64,000 bases of DNA from Sphingomonas taxi (GTDB lineage: Bacteria > Pseudomonadota > Alphaproteobacteria > Sphingomonadales > Sphingomonadaceae): positions 62,001-126,000 of the forward strand of contig QFMX01000010.1 in NCBI GenBank assembly GCA_003240625.1, given 5' to 3'. A program made the translations under genes and the position numbers. Shown in pieces: positions 1-8,055 of this stretch (positions within the stretch are counted from its first letter, which is position 1; every line of letters starts with the position of its first letter). The notes under the pieces were generated by a model, which had not been told where the DNA came from, ran no database searches, and worked only from the letters and a program-made list of their open reading frames with translations.

Positions 1-2
1 TG

Positions 3-332
3 GTCGGCCGCCTGCTCGCCGCGCTGGTTTCGGCCGGGCGGCAGGGCGAACAGCTTGGGATCGTCGTGCGGCCGGTGGCCGACACGGTCACGATCGAGTT
101 CGACCGCCCCGCCGCACTCGCCGCGCATGCGACCGACGTGCTGCTCAGCATCGACGCCGAACAGGAGAGCGACGGCGCGCCGCTGCTCGGCACCGGCTTC
201 GCGCTGCGCCTCGCGCAGAATCTCGCGGTCGAACTCGGCGGCGTCCTGACGATCGGCGCGGAACGCCTCACGCTGCAACTCCCGGCCGCCGATGTCGTGG
301 AAGCGGAGCGTACCGCCGACGACCAGCGGTGA
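3..332 (+). CDS. Sensor histidine kinase, C-terminal fragment (5' end outside window)
   Basis: The reading frame is open from the first bases of the window, so only the last ~109 residues are visible. The segment GTGFALRLAQNLAVELGG resembles the G2-box region of a HATPase domain (family pattern GxGLGL..v..i...hGG), followed by a short strand-rich end. The match is degenerate: GFAL replaces GLGL. The next gene starts inside the stop codon (GTGA overlap), so the kinase and the polysaccharide deacetylase are probably co-transcribed. A histidine kinase next to a WalW-like deacetylase is an arrangement I associate with sphingomonads. The phosphorylated His and the sensor part are not in the window, so substrate and partner cannot be named. 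Confidence 0.6.
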   Translation, partial: VGRLLAALVSAGRQGEQLGIVVRPVADTVTIEFDRPAALAAHATDVLLSIDAEQESDGAPLLGTGFALRLAQNLAVELGGVLTIGAERLTLQLPAADVVEAERTADDQR

Positions 333-1312
333 CTTACCGCCCGCCGCGGCCGACCGACGCGCAGCGGGTGGTCTGGCCCGAGGATTTCGGCACCCGCTTC
401 ACCGTATTCGTGGATGTCGAGGAAGAGTTCGACTGGCGCGCTCCCCATGATTCCCGCAACCGCGCGACGACCGCGATGGCCGCATTCCCAGACGCGCATC
501 GCCGGTTCGCCGAGCGTGGCGTCGCGCTCAACTGCATGATCGACCACCCGATCGCCACCGATCCGGCTTCGGTCGCGATCCTGTCGCGCGTCGTCGAGGA
601 TGGACGGTCGGAGATCGGCACGCAGTTGCATGCCTGGGTCAATCCGCCGTTCGAGGGGGCCGCGACATCGGCTGCGAGCTATGCGGGCAACCTGCCCCGG
701 GCGCTGGAGGCCGCCAAGCTCGAGACGCTCACAACCGCGATTACGACCGCATTCGGCACCGCCCCTCGTGCGTATCGCGCCGGTCGTTATGGCATCGGGC
801 CGCATAGTTTCGACCTGCTGGCGGCGCTCGGCTACCGGATCGATAGTTCGGTTCGTCCCGGTTACGATTACAGCGGCGATGGTGGCCCGGACTTCTCGAT
901 GGCGGACGCGGGTGCGTATCGCGAGCGCGGCATCGTCGAACTGCCGCTGACCACCGTATTCACCGGCCGCGCGCGACGGGGCGGTGCCAGGCTGTACCGT
1001 GCGCTAGGCCGCGTACCGAAGGGCCGGGGGGTATTCGCGCGCGCGCGCCTGTTGTCGCGGATCGCGCTGACCCCCGAGGACATGCCGATCGCTGCCGCGC
1101 TCGAGGCGGTGGCGGTCGCGGCGGGCGAAGGGTTGCGGCTGTTCAACCTGTCGTTCCACTCGCCGTCGCTCGCGCCCGGCCATACGCCTTATGTCCGCGA
1201 TGCTCAGGATTTGAAGCGGTTCCATGCCTGGTGGACGACGATGCTCGACGAGTTCGACCGTCGCGGCATCCGCAATGCCTCGCTTGACGAGATCGTCGTG
1301 GCGTTGGGGTGA
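329..1312 (+). CDS. Polysaccharide deacetylase family protein (WalW-like)
   Basis: 327-residue protein, no signal peptide. It has the layout of a NodB-type TIM-barrel deacetylase of the divergent WalW group: an early acidic strand (FVDVEEEFDW, about residues 27-36) in place of the classic TFDDG, a QLHAWVNPP segment carrying the metal-binding His, an AYRAGRYG segment in the middle, and SFHSPSLAPGHTPYV near the C terminus. Such proteins are predicted to remove acetyl groups from an envelope or capsule polysaccharide; the substrate is unknown. It starts with GTG overlapping the stop codon of the upstream kinase gene, suggesting translational coupling. The function is assigned by motif only. The divergent first motif means activity should not be taken for granted. 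Confidence 0.75.
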   Translation: MTYRPPRPTDAQRVVWPEDFGTRFTVFVDVEEEFDWRAPHDSRNRATTAMAAFPDAHRRFAERGVALNCMIDHPIATDPASVAILSRVVEDGRSEIGTQLHAWVNPPFEGAATSAASYAGNLPRALEAAKLETLTTAITTAFGTAPRAYRAGRYGIGPHSFDLLAALGYRIDSSVRPGYDYSGDGGPDFSMADAGAYRERGIVELPLTTVFTGRARRGGARLYRALGRVPKGRGVFARARLLSRIALTPEDMPIAAALEAVAVAAGEGLRLFNLSFHSPSLAPGHTPYVRDAQDLKRFHAWWTTMLDEFDRRGIRNASLDEIVVALG

Positions 1313-1345
1313 GGCTCTGCCGAAAGGGGGGGGGAGATCTACAAG

Positions 1346-1403
1346 TTGTTTCCCCGCGAAGGCGGGGACCCAGACTGGGCTCCCGCCTTCGCGGGAGAAC
1401 AAG
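1346..1403. repeat. Palindromic intergenic repeat, family A, copy 1
   Basis: A 58-nt element that is one long imperfect inverted repeat (about 28-nt arms around a single central A; core CCGCGAAGGCGGGG). The identical 58 nt occurs at 17296-17353, also just downstream of a gene. It can fold as a stem-loop in either orientation. It resembles the dispersed REP-like elements of sphingomonad genomes; function unknown. Confidence 0.85.
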
Positions 1404-1500
1404 ACGCAGGCGCGAGGCCAATAGCTTGAAGCGATGTCAGCCTGTCGGACCGATCGACGAACTCGACGGCCGTAGTGCCCGCAGCGCCTCGATTCCCGAC

Positions 1501-1607
1501 TCCCCTCCCTGAAAGGGAGGGGCAGGGAGTGGGTCGGTTTCCGCGTATTCGACCGTTTGGACTCAAGCAGGCCTACCCACCCCCAACCCCTCCCTTTCAG
1601 GGAGGGG
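1501..1607. repeat. Paired palindromic repeat, family B, copy 1
   Basis: Two inverted modules facing each other: CCCTCCCTgaaAGGGAGGGG with a GGGTCGG tail on the left, and the complementary CCTACCCACCCCC plus CCCTCCCTTTCAGGGAGGGG on the right, about 40 nt apart. A close relative with the same order lies at 5210-5313. Between here and the rpsI terminator I see no gene. 1313-1737 is therefore a repeat-filled intergenic region. Confidence 0.8.
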
Positions 1608-1673
1608 AGACCGTCGCGGTTGGGTCGGCGTTGAGCTCGCTACCCGGACGATCTGCTTCCTCCGAGATCGCCC

Positions 1674-1713
1674 AAAAACCAGAAAGGGCGGCCCGTTGCC
1701 GGACCGCCCTTCT
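1674..1713 (-). terminator. Rho-independent terminator of rplM-rpsI
   Basis: Read on the minus strand: a GC-rich hairpin (GAAGGGCGGTCCG / CGGGCCGCCCTTTC, GCAA loop) followed after two bases by TTTTT. It sits about 25-65 nt beyond the rpsI stop codon. Confidence 0.85.
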
Positions 1714-1737
1714 GATACGCAGATACTGAAAGCGAGT

Positions 1738-2295
1738 TTAGCGCTTCGAGAACTGGAAGCTACGACGGGCCTTTGCCTTGCCGTACTTCTTGCGCTCGAC
1801 GACGCGGCTGTCGCGGGTCAGGAAGCCTGCTGCCTTGACCGATGCGCGCAGCACCGGCTCGAAGCGGGTCAGCGCCTGGCTGATGCCGTGCTTGACCGCG
1901 CCGGCCTGGCCCGAAAGGCCACCACCCTTGACGGTGCAGACGACGTCGTACTGACCTTCGCGCTCGGTGATGCCGAACACCTGGTTGATGACGAGGCGCA
2001 GCGTCGGACGTGCGAAATACACTTCCTGGTCACGACCGTTGATCGTGATCTTGCCGGTGCCGGGCTTTACCCAGACGCGGGCGACGGCATCCTTACGACG
2101 GCCGGTCGCGTAAGCGCGGCCCTGCTTGTCGAGGATCTGCTCGCGCAGCGGCATCGGCTCGCGGACGGGCTCGTTCGAGACCGGTGCTGCGAGATCGCCT
2201 TCGCTGGTCGGCAGAGCCTGCTCGACGGGGGCAGCCGGCGCGGGCTGGTTGGTCAAGCTCGCGAGATCGGCGAGCGACTGGCGGTTGTCGGACAT
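1738..2295 (-). CDS. rpsI: 30S ribosomal protein S9
   Basis: 185 residues. The C-terminal ~130 residues are a standard S9: YATGRRKDAVARVW, GGGLSGQAGAVKHGISQAL, and the basic tail ending SFQFSKR that reaches the ribosomal P site. The first ~55 residues are an acidic, Pro/Ala-rich extension that bacterial S9 from E. coli (130 aa) lacks but which is usual in sphingomonads and related alphaproteobacteria. The start ATG overlaps the rplM stop codon by one base (TAATG), the classic rplM-rpsI operon with translational coupling. A terminator follows at once. Confidence 0.97.
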   Translation of the reverse strand: MSDNRQSLADLASLTNQPAPAAPVEQALPTSEGDLAAPVSNEPVREPMPLREQILDKQGRAYATGRRKDAVARVWVKPGTGKITINGRDQEVYFARPTLRLVINQVFGITEREGQYDVVCTVKGGGLSGQAGAVKHGISQALTRFEPVLRASVKAAGFLTRDSRVVERKKYGKAKARRSFQFSKR

Positions 2296-2774
2296 TATGC
2301 GCCCACCTTGTTCTTGCGGTTCATGCTGCCGATGTCGAGGACGGCAGGGTTCTGTGCCTCGTGCGGATGCTCGGTGCCCTTGAAGATACGCAGGTTGCGC
2401 ATCTGCTCACGACCCAGCGGGCCGCGCGGGATCATGCGCTCAACAGCCTTTTCGAGAACGCGCTCCGGGAAGCGGCCGTCGAGGACCTTGGCAGCAGTGA
2501 TGCCCTTGATGCCGCCGGCGTAACCGGTGTGCTTGTAATAGATCTTCTTCGCGGCCTTGTTGCCGGTGAAGCGGATCTTGTCGGCGTTGATCACGACGAC
2601 GTTGTCACCGCAATCGACATGCGGGGTGAACGACACCTTGTGCTTGCCGCGCAGGACGTTGGCGATGATCGATGCGGCACGACCGACGACGAGACCTTCC
2701 GCGTCGACGATATGCCACTGCTTCTCCACCTCAGCCGGCTTCGCCGACTTGGTGGTCTTCATGAGCGCCTTCAT
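2295..2774 (-). CDS. rplM: 50S ribosomal protein L13
   Basis: 159 residues, with family hallmarks WHIVDAEGLVVGRAAS, the GDNVVVINADKI strand, YYKHTGYAGG, and the MIPRGPLGREQMRNLRIFKG block. First gene of the rplM-rpsI operon. The start used gives MKALMKTTK; an alternative Met lies four codons in, at MKTTK. The 5' leader between here and the ctaA end (2775-2899) must carry the operon promoter, but I cannot pick out -35/-10 boxes with confidence. Confidence 0.97.
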   Translation of the reverse strand: MKALMKTTKSAKPAEVEKQWHIVDAEGLVVGRAASIIANVLRGKHKVSFTPHVDCGDNVVVINADKIRFTGNKAAKKIYYKHTGYAGGIKGITAAKVLDGRFPERVLEKAVERMIPRGPLGREQMRNLRIFKGTEHPHEAQNPAVLDIGSMNRKNKVGA

Positions 2775-2890
2775 GGGCGTTAGACCTTCCAGATTGAATG
2801 CAAGCGCACCAAGGGGGAGGCCCCGCAGCGCGAATGCCGGCTTAATGCTGAAAGAGGGGCTTCAAGTCAAGCTTTCCGCCGGTTTCCTGA

Positions 2891-2908
2891 CGGGTATTAT
2901 TATACCCG
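2891..2908. other. Short inverted repeat at the ctaA stop codon
   Basis: CGGGTAT-TATT-ATACCCG, a perfect 7-bp inverted repeat with a 4-nt loop spanning the end of ctaA. There is no T-run, so it is not a canonical terminator. It may protect the 3' end of the mRNA. Confidence 0.4.
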
Positions 2909-3967
2909 CTGCTCCAGGCCCCGTTGATTCTGGCGGCGTGCGCTGCCGACGGCGTGGGCAGCGAACATCGCGGCGATCAGGAGGAGTGCGGCATTGCCCT
3001 GATGCGCGACCGCCACGTCGATCTGCACGCCGGTCATCAGCGTGGCTATGCCGAGCATGATCTGGAGCGTCACGAGACCCACGACAAAGAACCCCGCGCT
3101 GCTGCCGGTCTTGGTCGCCTTGATCGCCAGCCAAATGAGCCCGGCGGCGGCGGCGAACGCGAACCAGCGGTGGATGAACTGCACGACGATCGGGTTGTCG
3201 ACCGCGTTGCTCCAGGCGGGGTTCACCATCGGGACGTCGGCGGGGAACAGCCCGTCGCCCATCAGCGGCCAGCTTGCGAAGGCATAGCCCGCGTCGAGCC
3301 CTGCGGTGAACGCGCCATAGACGAGTTGCACGAACAGCAGCGCCAGCGCGAGGATCGCCACCGGCCGCATGCGGGCGGGGGCGGCGAGCGGGTTGCGGTT
3401 CAGCGCCATCAGGTCGAGCGCGGTCCACACGATCCCGGCAAGGATGGTCAGCGCGGTCAACAAGTGGACAGCGAGCCGGATATGGCTGACGTCGGTCCGC
3501 ACCGACAGGCCAGAGGCGACCATCCACCAGCCGATCGCCCCCTGGAACGCGCCGAGCGCCAGCAGCGCCGACAAGCGCCAGCCATAGCCGACCGGAATAC
3601 GCTTGCGCACCGCGAACCAGATCAGCGGCGCAGCGAAGGCGAGGCCGATCAGCCGACCCCAGAGCCGGTGCAGATATTCCCAGAAGAAGATCGCCTTGAA
3701 CCCGCCCAGCGTCATGTCCGCGTTGAACGCGGCATATTCGGGGATGCGCTTGTAGGCGTCGAACTCGGCCTGCCACTGCGCGTCGTTGAGCGGCGGGATG
3801 ATCCCGCTGATCGGCTTCCACTGCGTGATCGACAGCCCCGACTCGGTCAGCCGGGTGATCCCACCGATGACGACCATCGCGACGATCAGCGCTGCCACCG
3901 TGTAGAGCCACAGGGCGACCGCACGAGGACGGGCTTTGGTGAGAAAGGCGGCGCTGGGTTGAAGCAT
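2900..3967 (-). CDS. ctaA: Heme A synthase (COX15/CtaA family)
   Basis: Membrane enzyme that oxidises the C8 methyl of heme O to the formyl group of heme A for cytochrome aa3 oxidase. The protein is ~355 residues with about eight hydrophobic helices. Family features are GGITRLTESGLSI with W-KPI.G.IPP after the first helix, EYLHRLWGRLIG (heme-ligand His), VHLLTA, and QFIHRWFAF and VAHQGNAALL carrying the remaining conserved His. This is the longer alphaproteobacterial form. I prefer the ATG at 3967 (MLQPSAAFLTKARPR), which matches the usual short N terminus. An upstream in-frame ATG at 4003 would add 12 residues and has its AAGGA directly against the start codon. It is transcribed alone, in the same direction as rplM downstream. 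Confidence 0.93.
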   Translation of the reverse strand: MLQPSAAFLTKARPRAVALWLYTVAALIVAMVVIGGITRLTESGLSITQWKPISGIIPPLNDAQWQAEFDAYKRIPEYAAFNADMTLGGFKAIFFWEYLHRLWGRLIGLAFAAPLIWFAVRKRIPVGYGWRLSALLALGAFQGAIGWWMVASGLSVRTDVSHIRLAVHLLTALTILAGIVWTALDLMALNRNPLAAPARMRPVAILALALLFVQLVYGAFTAGLDAGYAFASWPLMGDGLFPADVPMVNPAWSNAVDNPIVVQFIHRWFAFAAAAGLIWLAIKATKTGSSAGFFVVGLVTLQIMLGIATLMTGVQIDVAVAHQGNAALLLIAAMFAAHAVGSARRQNQRGLEQRV

Positions 3968-4069
3968 GGGAGGCAGATAGTGGTTTGCGAGGCGCGGCGC
4001 CATTCCTTCATGGTGTGCCGTTGCTTCATGTTGCCGGACCGGCGGAGGTGGGGGGCGTCAAACCCCTCT

Positions 4070-4153
4070 CCGTCATCCTGACGAAAGTCAGGGCCCAGGG
4101 TACCAAGCGTTGCGGGTTACGGCTCTGGGTCCTGACGTTTGTCAGGATGACGG
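4070..4153. repeat. Palindromic intergenic repeat, family E
   Basis: An 84-nt inverted repeat with nested arms: CCGTCATCCTGAC ... GTCAGGATGACGG outside, and GTCAGGGCCCAG ... CTGGGTCCTGAC inside. It lies in the 327-nt space between ctaA and the MerC gene. Only one copy of this family is present in the window. Confidence 0.75.
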
Positions 4154-4247
4154 AAGGGTCGTCGTCGGGTTGATTGAGCACGATTGCCACGCGATCCCTG
4201 ACGCCGATCCGGCCCAACGGAGCTGAAGATTCCCGCAAGAAAAATGC

Positions 4248-4269
4248 GATGTAATGTTGTATCCTTTCG
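4248..4269. promoter_or_regulatory. Possible Zur-type operator upstream of the MerC-domain gene
   Basis: The sequence GATGTAATGTTGTATCCTTTC contains a good left half (TGTAATGTT) of the alphaproteobacterial Zur palindrome, but its right half is poor. It is 26 nt before the MerC-domain start codon. Zur autoregulating this pair is plausible. The site is suggested by position and half-site only. Confidence 0.3.
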
Positions 4270-4294
4270 TTGAGGCGTCTATATCCAACCAACG

Positions 4295-4678
4295 ATGACG
4301 CCCTCGGCCACGCATACCCACCGTTTCGCCGGTCTCGATCGCTATGCGATCGGACTGTCGGGCCTGTGCATGGTGCATTGCCTGGCTACTTCCGTGCTGG
4401 TCGCGCTGATGTCGACCGCGAGCGGGTTCCTGCTCGATCCGATCTTCCACGAGGTCGGCCTAACGATCGCGATCGCCCTCGGTGCGCTGGCGCTCGGCCG
4501 CGGCGTGCTCAACCACGGCTATATGATGCCCGCCGCGATGGGCGCGCTGGGGCTCGGCATCATGGCGGGCGCGATGACGCTGCCGCACGACAGCGGCGGC
4601 GGCGAGACGCTGTGGACGATCGTCGGCGTCGGCCTGCTCGCCTTCGGTCACGATCTCAACCGCCGCGCCGACAGCTGA
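4295..4678 (+). CDS. MerC domain-containing membrane protein
   Basis: 127-residue protein with four predicted membrane helices (about residues 20-45, 50-68, 76-95, 103-118). The conserved GLSGLCMVHCLATSVLVAL stretch has the two Cys spaced as in MerC-type metal transporters. There are His residues at the N terminus (THTHR) and near helix 4. MerC proteins move Hg(II) or other soft metal ions across the inner membrane. In sphingomonads this gene is commonly paired with a Zur regulator and no mer genes, so zinc or general metal handling is more likely than mercury resistance. The zur gene follows 41 nt downstream, and the two are probably one transcript. Confidence 0.8.
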   Translation: MTPSATHTHRFAGLDRYAIGLSGLCMVHCLATSVLVALMSTASGFLLDPIFHEVGLTIAIALGALALGRGVLNHGYMMPAAMGALGLGIMAGAMTLPHDSGGGETLWTIVGVGLLAFGHDLNRRADS

Positions 4679-4719
4679 GCGGGTTGCTGGAACCCTTCCG
4701 GCATCCTACTTCATCCAGC

Positions 4720-5187
4720 ATGGCGCACGCTCACAATCACACCGAACCGCAGGGCGCCGATCTTACCGTCGCAGCGCAGACGACGCTGGAAAAGGCCGGC
4801 GAGCAGTGGACGACGATGCGCGCAAGCGTGTTCGCGGCGCTCGCGAGTTTCGAGAAACCGGCTTCCGCTTACGATATCGCGGAGGCCGTTTCGAAATCCG
4901 AAGGCCGCCGGGTTGCAGCGAACAGCGTGTACCGCATCCTCGACCTGTTCGTCGGCGCGAACCTCGCGCGGCGGGTCGAGAGCGCCAACGCCTATGTCGC
5001 CAACGCGCATCCGGATTGCCTCCACGACTGCATCTTCCTGGTCTGCGACTCGTGCGGCCAGACCACGCATCTCGACAACGACACGATCACCAAGGGCGTT
5101 CGTAACGCGGCGGAGGCGGCGGGCTTCTCGCCGGTCCGCCCGGTCATCGAAGTCCGCGGCCGTTGTGCGGAGTGCGAGGCGAAGTAG
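4720..5187 (+). CDS. zur: Fur-family transcriptional regulator, Zur-like
   Basis: 155 residues. N-terminal winged helix (TTMRASVFAALASFEKPASAYDIAEAVS, then VAANSVYRILDLF as recognition helix), followed by the dimerisation domain with a His/Cys metal site (NAHPDCLHDCIFLVC), and two structural zinc CxxC pairs (CDSC and CAEC at the extreme C terminus). An N-terminal HAHNHTE patch is His-rich. The pairing with a MerC-type transporter favours zinc (Zur) over iron (Fur) sensing. The start chosen is the ATG at 4720; the frame stays open upstream, but that part is antisense-like filler overlapping the MerC gene. Confidence 0.85.
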   Translation: MAHAHNHTEPQGADLTVAAQTTLEKAGEQWTTMRASVFAALASFEKPASAYDIAEAVSKSEGRRVAANSVYRILDLFVGANLARRVESANAYVANAHPDCLHDCIFLVCDSCGQTTHLDNDTITKGVRNAAEAAGFSPVRPVIEVRGRCAECEAK

Positions 5188-5209
5188 GGCTTACCCCGGT
5201 TTCAGTTCG

Positions 5210-5313
5210 TCCCTCCCTGGAAGGGAGGGGTAGGGGTGGGTCGGTCGGTTTCGGCGAGCATCGCCTGATACGGAAGCCTACCCACCCCCAACCCCTCCCT
5301 TCCAGGGAGGGGG
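5210..5313. repeat. Paired palindromic repeat, family B, copy 2
   Basis: Same architecture as 1501-1607: CCCTCCCTGGAAGGGAGGGG plus GGTGGGTCGG, then after ~40 unrelated bases CCTACCCACCCCC and CCCTCCCTTCCAGGGAGGGG. It lies between convergent zur and the acetyltransferase gene, where it may serve as a bidirectional transcription end. Confidence 0.8.
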
Positions 5314-5327
5314 CAGAAGGGAAGCGG

Positions 5328-5858
5328 TCAGCCCAAATCCTTCCCCATCCGGATCATCGGCACCGGTACCTCCCCCGGCGTCTCGATTTGCTCGATCGGC
5401 ATATACCCGCAGGCCCGGTACAGCGGCTCCCCCGCCAGCGTCGCCATCATCTCCGCCCGCACAAACCCGGCCTCGCGCGCAGCCGCCTCGCAAACCGACA
5501 GCACCAGCCGTCCGACACCCCGCCGCACGAAATCCGGGTCCGTATACATCGCCCGGATCCGCGCCGCATCGCGCGCCGGATCGAGCAGCGCCGAATCGCG
5601 CAACGCGGTGCTATGATCGCCACCGTACAGGGTCGCCCGCCGGCTCCAGCCGCCACATCCGGCCAGCCGCCCGTCCGACTCCACCAGCAGATACGTCCCG
5701 TCCGCGATCAGCTGCGTATCGAGCCCCATAACCGCGCGGCTCGCCTCGACCTGTGCAGGCGTGAGGAAATCCTCCTGCAACGCGCCGATCGCCCGCGTCA
5801 TCAGCGCCGCGATCGCCGGGATATCCGCCTCGACGGCAACACGGTGCGTAAAGTTCAT
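5328..5858 (-). CDS. GNAT family N-acetyltransferase
   Basis: 176 residues. The GNAT fold is shown by an N-terminal RVAVEADIPAIAALMTRAI helix-strand and the acetyl-CoA binding segment FVRRGVGRLVLSVCEAAAREAG (R-R-x-G-x-G type, about residues 110-130). LAGEPLYRACGYMPIEQIE follows, the usual LY...GF/Y near the end. Substrate unknown. The start at 5858 gives MNFTHRV; the frame continues 38 codons upstream, but that part runs toward the divergent dxs promoter and lacks family similarity. Divergent from dxs, with a 89-nt shared intergenic region. Confidence 0.85.
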   Translation of the reverse strand: MNFTHRVAVEADIPAIAALMTRAIGALQEDFLTPAQVEASRAVMGLDTQLIADGTYLLVESDGRLAGCGGWSRRATLYGGDHSTALRDSALLDPARDAARIRAMYTDPDFVRRGVGRLVLSVCEAAAREAGFVRAEMMATLAGEPLYRACGYMPIEQIETPGEVPVPMIRMGKDLG

Positions 5859-5947
5859 AATTGTGCACTTCCCGAGCAATTTCAGTGCGAATGCTAGCTT
5901 AGGACACGGTAACAATCGACACGATACCCGCGCTGCATTAAGCCTGC

Positions 5948-7873
5948 ATGATGGCCGACCTTCCCTCGACACCGCTGCTCGATACCGTTTCGACGCCCGA
6001 CGACCTCCGCAAGCTGAAACCCGATCAGCTCCGACAACTCGCCGACGAGCTGCGTACCGAGACGATCTCCGCGGTCGGCACCACCGGCGGCCATCTCGGA
6101 TCGGGTCTCGGCGTGGTCGAGCTGACCACCGCTATCCACTACGTCTTCGACACGCCGCGCGACCGGCTGGTGTGGGACGTCGGTCACCAATGCTATCCGC
6201 ACAAGATCCTGACCGGGCGCCGCGACCGCATCCGCACGCTGCGCCAGGGTGGCGGGCTCAGCGGTTTCACCAAGCGCAGCGAGAGCGAATACGACCCGTT
6301 CGGCGCGGCGCATTCGTCGACGTCGATCTCGGCGGCGCTGGGCTTCGCAATCGCCAACAAGATCGCCGGCACGCCGGGCAAGGGCATCGCCGTGATCGGC
6401 GACGGCGCGATGTCCGCGGGCATGGCGTACGAGGCGATGAACAACGCGGAGCAGGCCGGCAACCGCCTGGTCGTGATCCTCAACGACAACGACATGTCGA
6501 TCGCGCCGCCGGTCGGGGGCCTCTCGGCGTATTTGTCGCGGATAGTATCGAGTCGCGAATTCCTCGGCATCCGCGAACTGGCGAAGAAGCTCGCGCGCCG
6601 CCTGCCACGGCCGTTCCACAACGCCGCGCGGAAGACCGACGAGTTCGCCCGCGGCATGACGATGGGCGGCACGCTGTTCGAGGAACTCGGCTTCTATTAT
6701 GTCGGCCCGATCGACGGCCATAATCTCGATCACCTGATCCCGGTGCTCGAGAATGTCCGCGATGCGGAGGAGGGCCCTATCCTCGTCCACGTCGTCACCA
6801 AGAAGGGCAAGGGCTATGCGCCCGCCGAGGCCGCTGCGGACAAATATCACGGCGTGCAGAAGTTCGACGTGATCTCCGGCGTGCAGACCAAGGCTCCCCC
6901 GGGCCCGCCGCAGTACCAGAACGTGTTCGGCGCGCAGCTCGTCGCCGAGGCCGCGAAGGACCCGCGTATCTGCGCGATCACCGCGGCGATGCCTTCGGGC
7001 ACCGGGCTTGACGCGTTCGCCAAGGCCTATCCCGACCGGTTCTTCGACGTCGGTATCGCCGAGCAGCACGGCGTCACCTTCGCCGCTGGCCTCGCCGCAC
7101 AGGGCATGCGGCCGTTCTGCGCGATCTACTCGACGTTCCTCCAGCGCGCGTACGATCAGGTCGTGCACGACGTGGCGATCCAGAACCTACCGGTCCGCTT
7201 CGCGATCGATCGCGCAGGGCTCGTCGGTGCGGACGGCGCGACGCATGCCGGATCGTTCGACGTCACCTATCTCGCGACGCTGCCGAACTTCGTCGTGATG
7301 GCGGCGGCGGACGAGGCCGAACTCGTCCACATGACGCACACCGCGGCGCAGTACGACACCGGCCCGATCGCGGTCCGCTATCCGCGCGGCAACGGCACCG
7401 GCGTCGCGCTGCCCGAGATCCCGCAACTGCTGGAGATCGGCAAGGGCCGCGTCGTGCGCGAGGGCAAGACCGTCGCGATCCTGTCGCTCGGCACGCGTCT
7501 CGAGGAGGCACTCAAGGCTGCCGAAACCCTTGAAGCCAAGGGGCTGTCGACCACGGTCGCCGATCTGCGCTTCGCCAAGCCGCTCGACGTCGACCTGATC
7601 CGCAAGCTGTTGACCACGCACGAGGTGGCGGTGACGATCGAAGAGAATTCGGTCGGCGGCTTCGGCGCGCACGTGCTGACGATGGCGTCGGACGAGGGGC
7701 TGATCGACGGCGGACTCAAGCTGCGCACGCTGCGCCTGCCGGACGTGTACCAGGACCAGGACAAGCCCGAGATCCAGTATGCCGAAGCGGGCCTCGACGC
7801 GACTGCGCTGGTCGACACGGTGCTCAAGGCGCTTCGCCACAATTCGGGCGGGGTTGCCGAAGCGCGGGCATGA
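5948..7873 (+). CDS. dxs: 1-deoxy-D-xylulose-5-phosphate synthase
   Basis: First and usually rate-limiting enzyme of the MEP isoprenoid pathway: pyruvate plus glyceraldehyde-3-phosphate to DXP, thiamine diphosphate dependent. The 641 residues match the family length. Visible features: GGHLGSGLGVVELT (residues 47-60), WDVGHQCYPHKILTGR, the ThDP/Mg motif GDGAMSAG...NDN (151-181), the catalytic Glu in DVGIAEQHGVTFAAGLA (E372), and the C-terminal transketolase domain with TIEENSVGGFGAHV. It heads a same-strand run with a tiny membrane-protein gene that overlaps its stop codon. tlyA, often near dxs in bacteria, lies beyond an opposite-strand hydrolase gene. The MEP products supply hopanoids, quinones and the carotenoids typical of sphingomonads. 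Confidence 0.98.
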   Translation: MMADLPSTPLLDTVSTPDDLRKLKPDQLRQLADELRTETISAVGTTGGHLGSGLGVVELTTAIHYVFDTPRDRLVWDVGHQCYPHKILTGRRDRIRTLRQGGGLSGFTKRSESEYDPFGAAHSSTSISAALGFAIANKIAGTPGKGIAVIGDGAMSAGMAYEAMNNAEQAGNRLVVILNDNDMSIAPPVGGLSAYLSRIVSSREFLGIRELAKKLARRLPRPFHNAARKTDEFARGMTMGGTLFEELGFYYVGPIDGHNLDHLIPVLENVRDAEEGPILVHVVTKKGKGYAPAEAAADKYHGVQKFDVISGVQTKAPPGPPQYQNVFGAQLVAEAAKDPRICAITAAMPSGTGLDAFAKAYPDRFFDVGIAEQHGVTFAAGLAAQGMRPFCAIYSTFLQRAYDQVVHDVAIQNLPVRFAIDRAGLVGADGATHAGSFDVTYLATLPNFVVMAAADEAELVHMTHTAAQYDTGPIAVRYPRGNGTGVALPEIPQLLEIGKGRVVREGKTVAILSLGTRLEEALKAAETLEAKGLSTTVADLRFAKPLDVDLIRKLLTTHEVAVTIEENSVGGFGAHVLTMASDEGLIDGGLKLRTLRLPDVYQDQDKPEIQYAEAGLDATALVDTVLKALRHNSGGVAEARA

Positions 7874-8037
7874 CCGGGCCGAACAAGGCCATCGTGATCA
7901 TCGCGCTCGCGGTGATCGTGATGGTGTCGCTGAATATCGCGATGTGGCGGCGGATGCGGGGCGGGCTGGCGGCGGCGAAGGCCGAGCAGGCGGCTAATCC
8001 CGAGCTGTTCGATGAGGACGGTTCTCGGATTTCGTAA
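7870..8037 (+). CDS. Small single-helix membrane protein overlapping dxs
   Basis: A 55-codon gene that begins with ATG inside the dxs stop codon (ATGA overlap), which strongly suggests translational coupling. It encodes a short N terminus (MTGPNK), one hydrophobic helix (AIVIIALAVIVMVSLNIAMW, about residues 7-26), a basic patch RRMRGG (positive-inside, cytoplasmic), and an acidic tail ending ELFDEDGSRIS. No known motif. The codon use is GC-rich at third positions like its neighbours, supporting a real gene. A palindromic repeat starts ~18 nt after its stop. Function unknown; position suggests co-expression with dxs. Confidence 0.65.
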   Translation: MTGPNKAIVIIALAVIVMVSLNIAMWRRMRGGLAAAKAEQAANPELFDEDGSRIS

Positions 8038-8055
8038 CCGGATTTTCGTAACTGA

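Noticed and set aside
1313..1737. Small protein genes in the repeat-rich region
   Set aside because: The open frames arise from the GC-rich palindromes, read in several frames alike, and lack ribosome sites.
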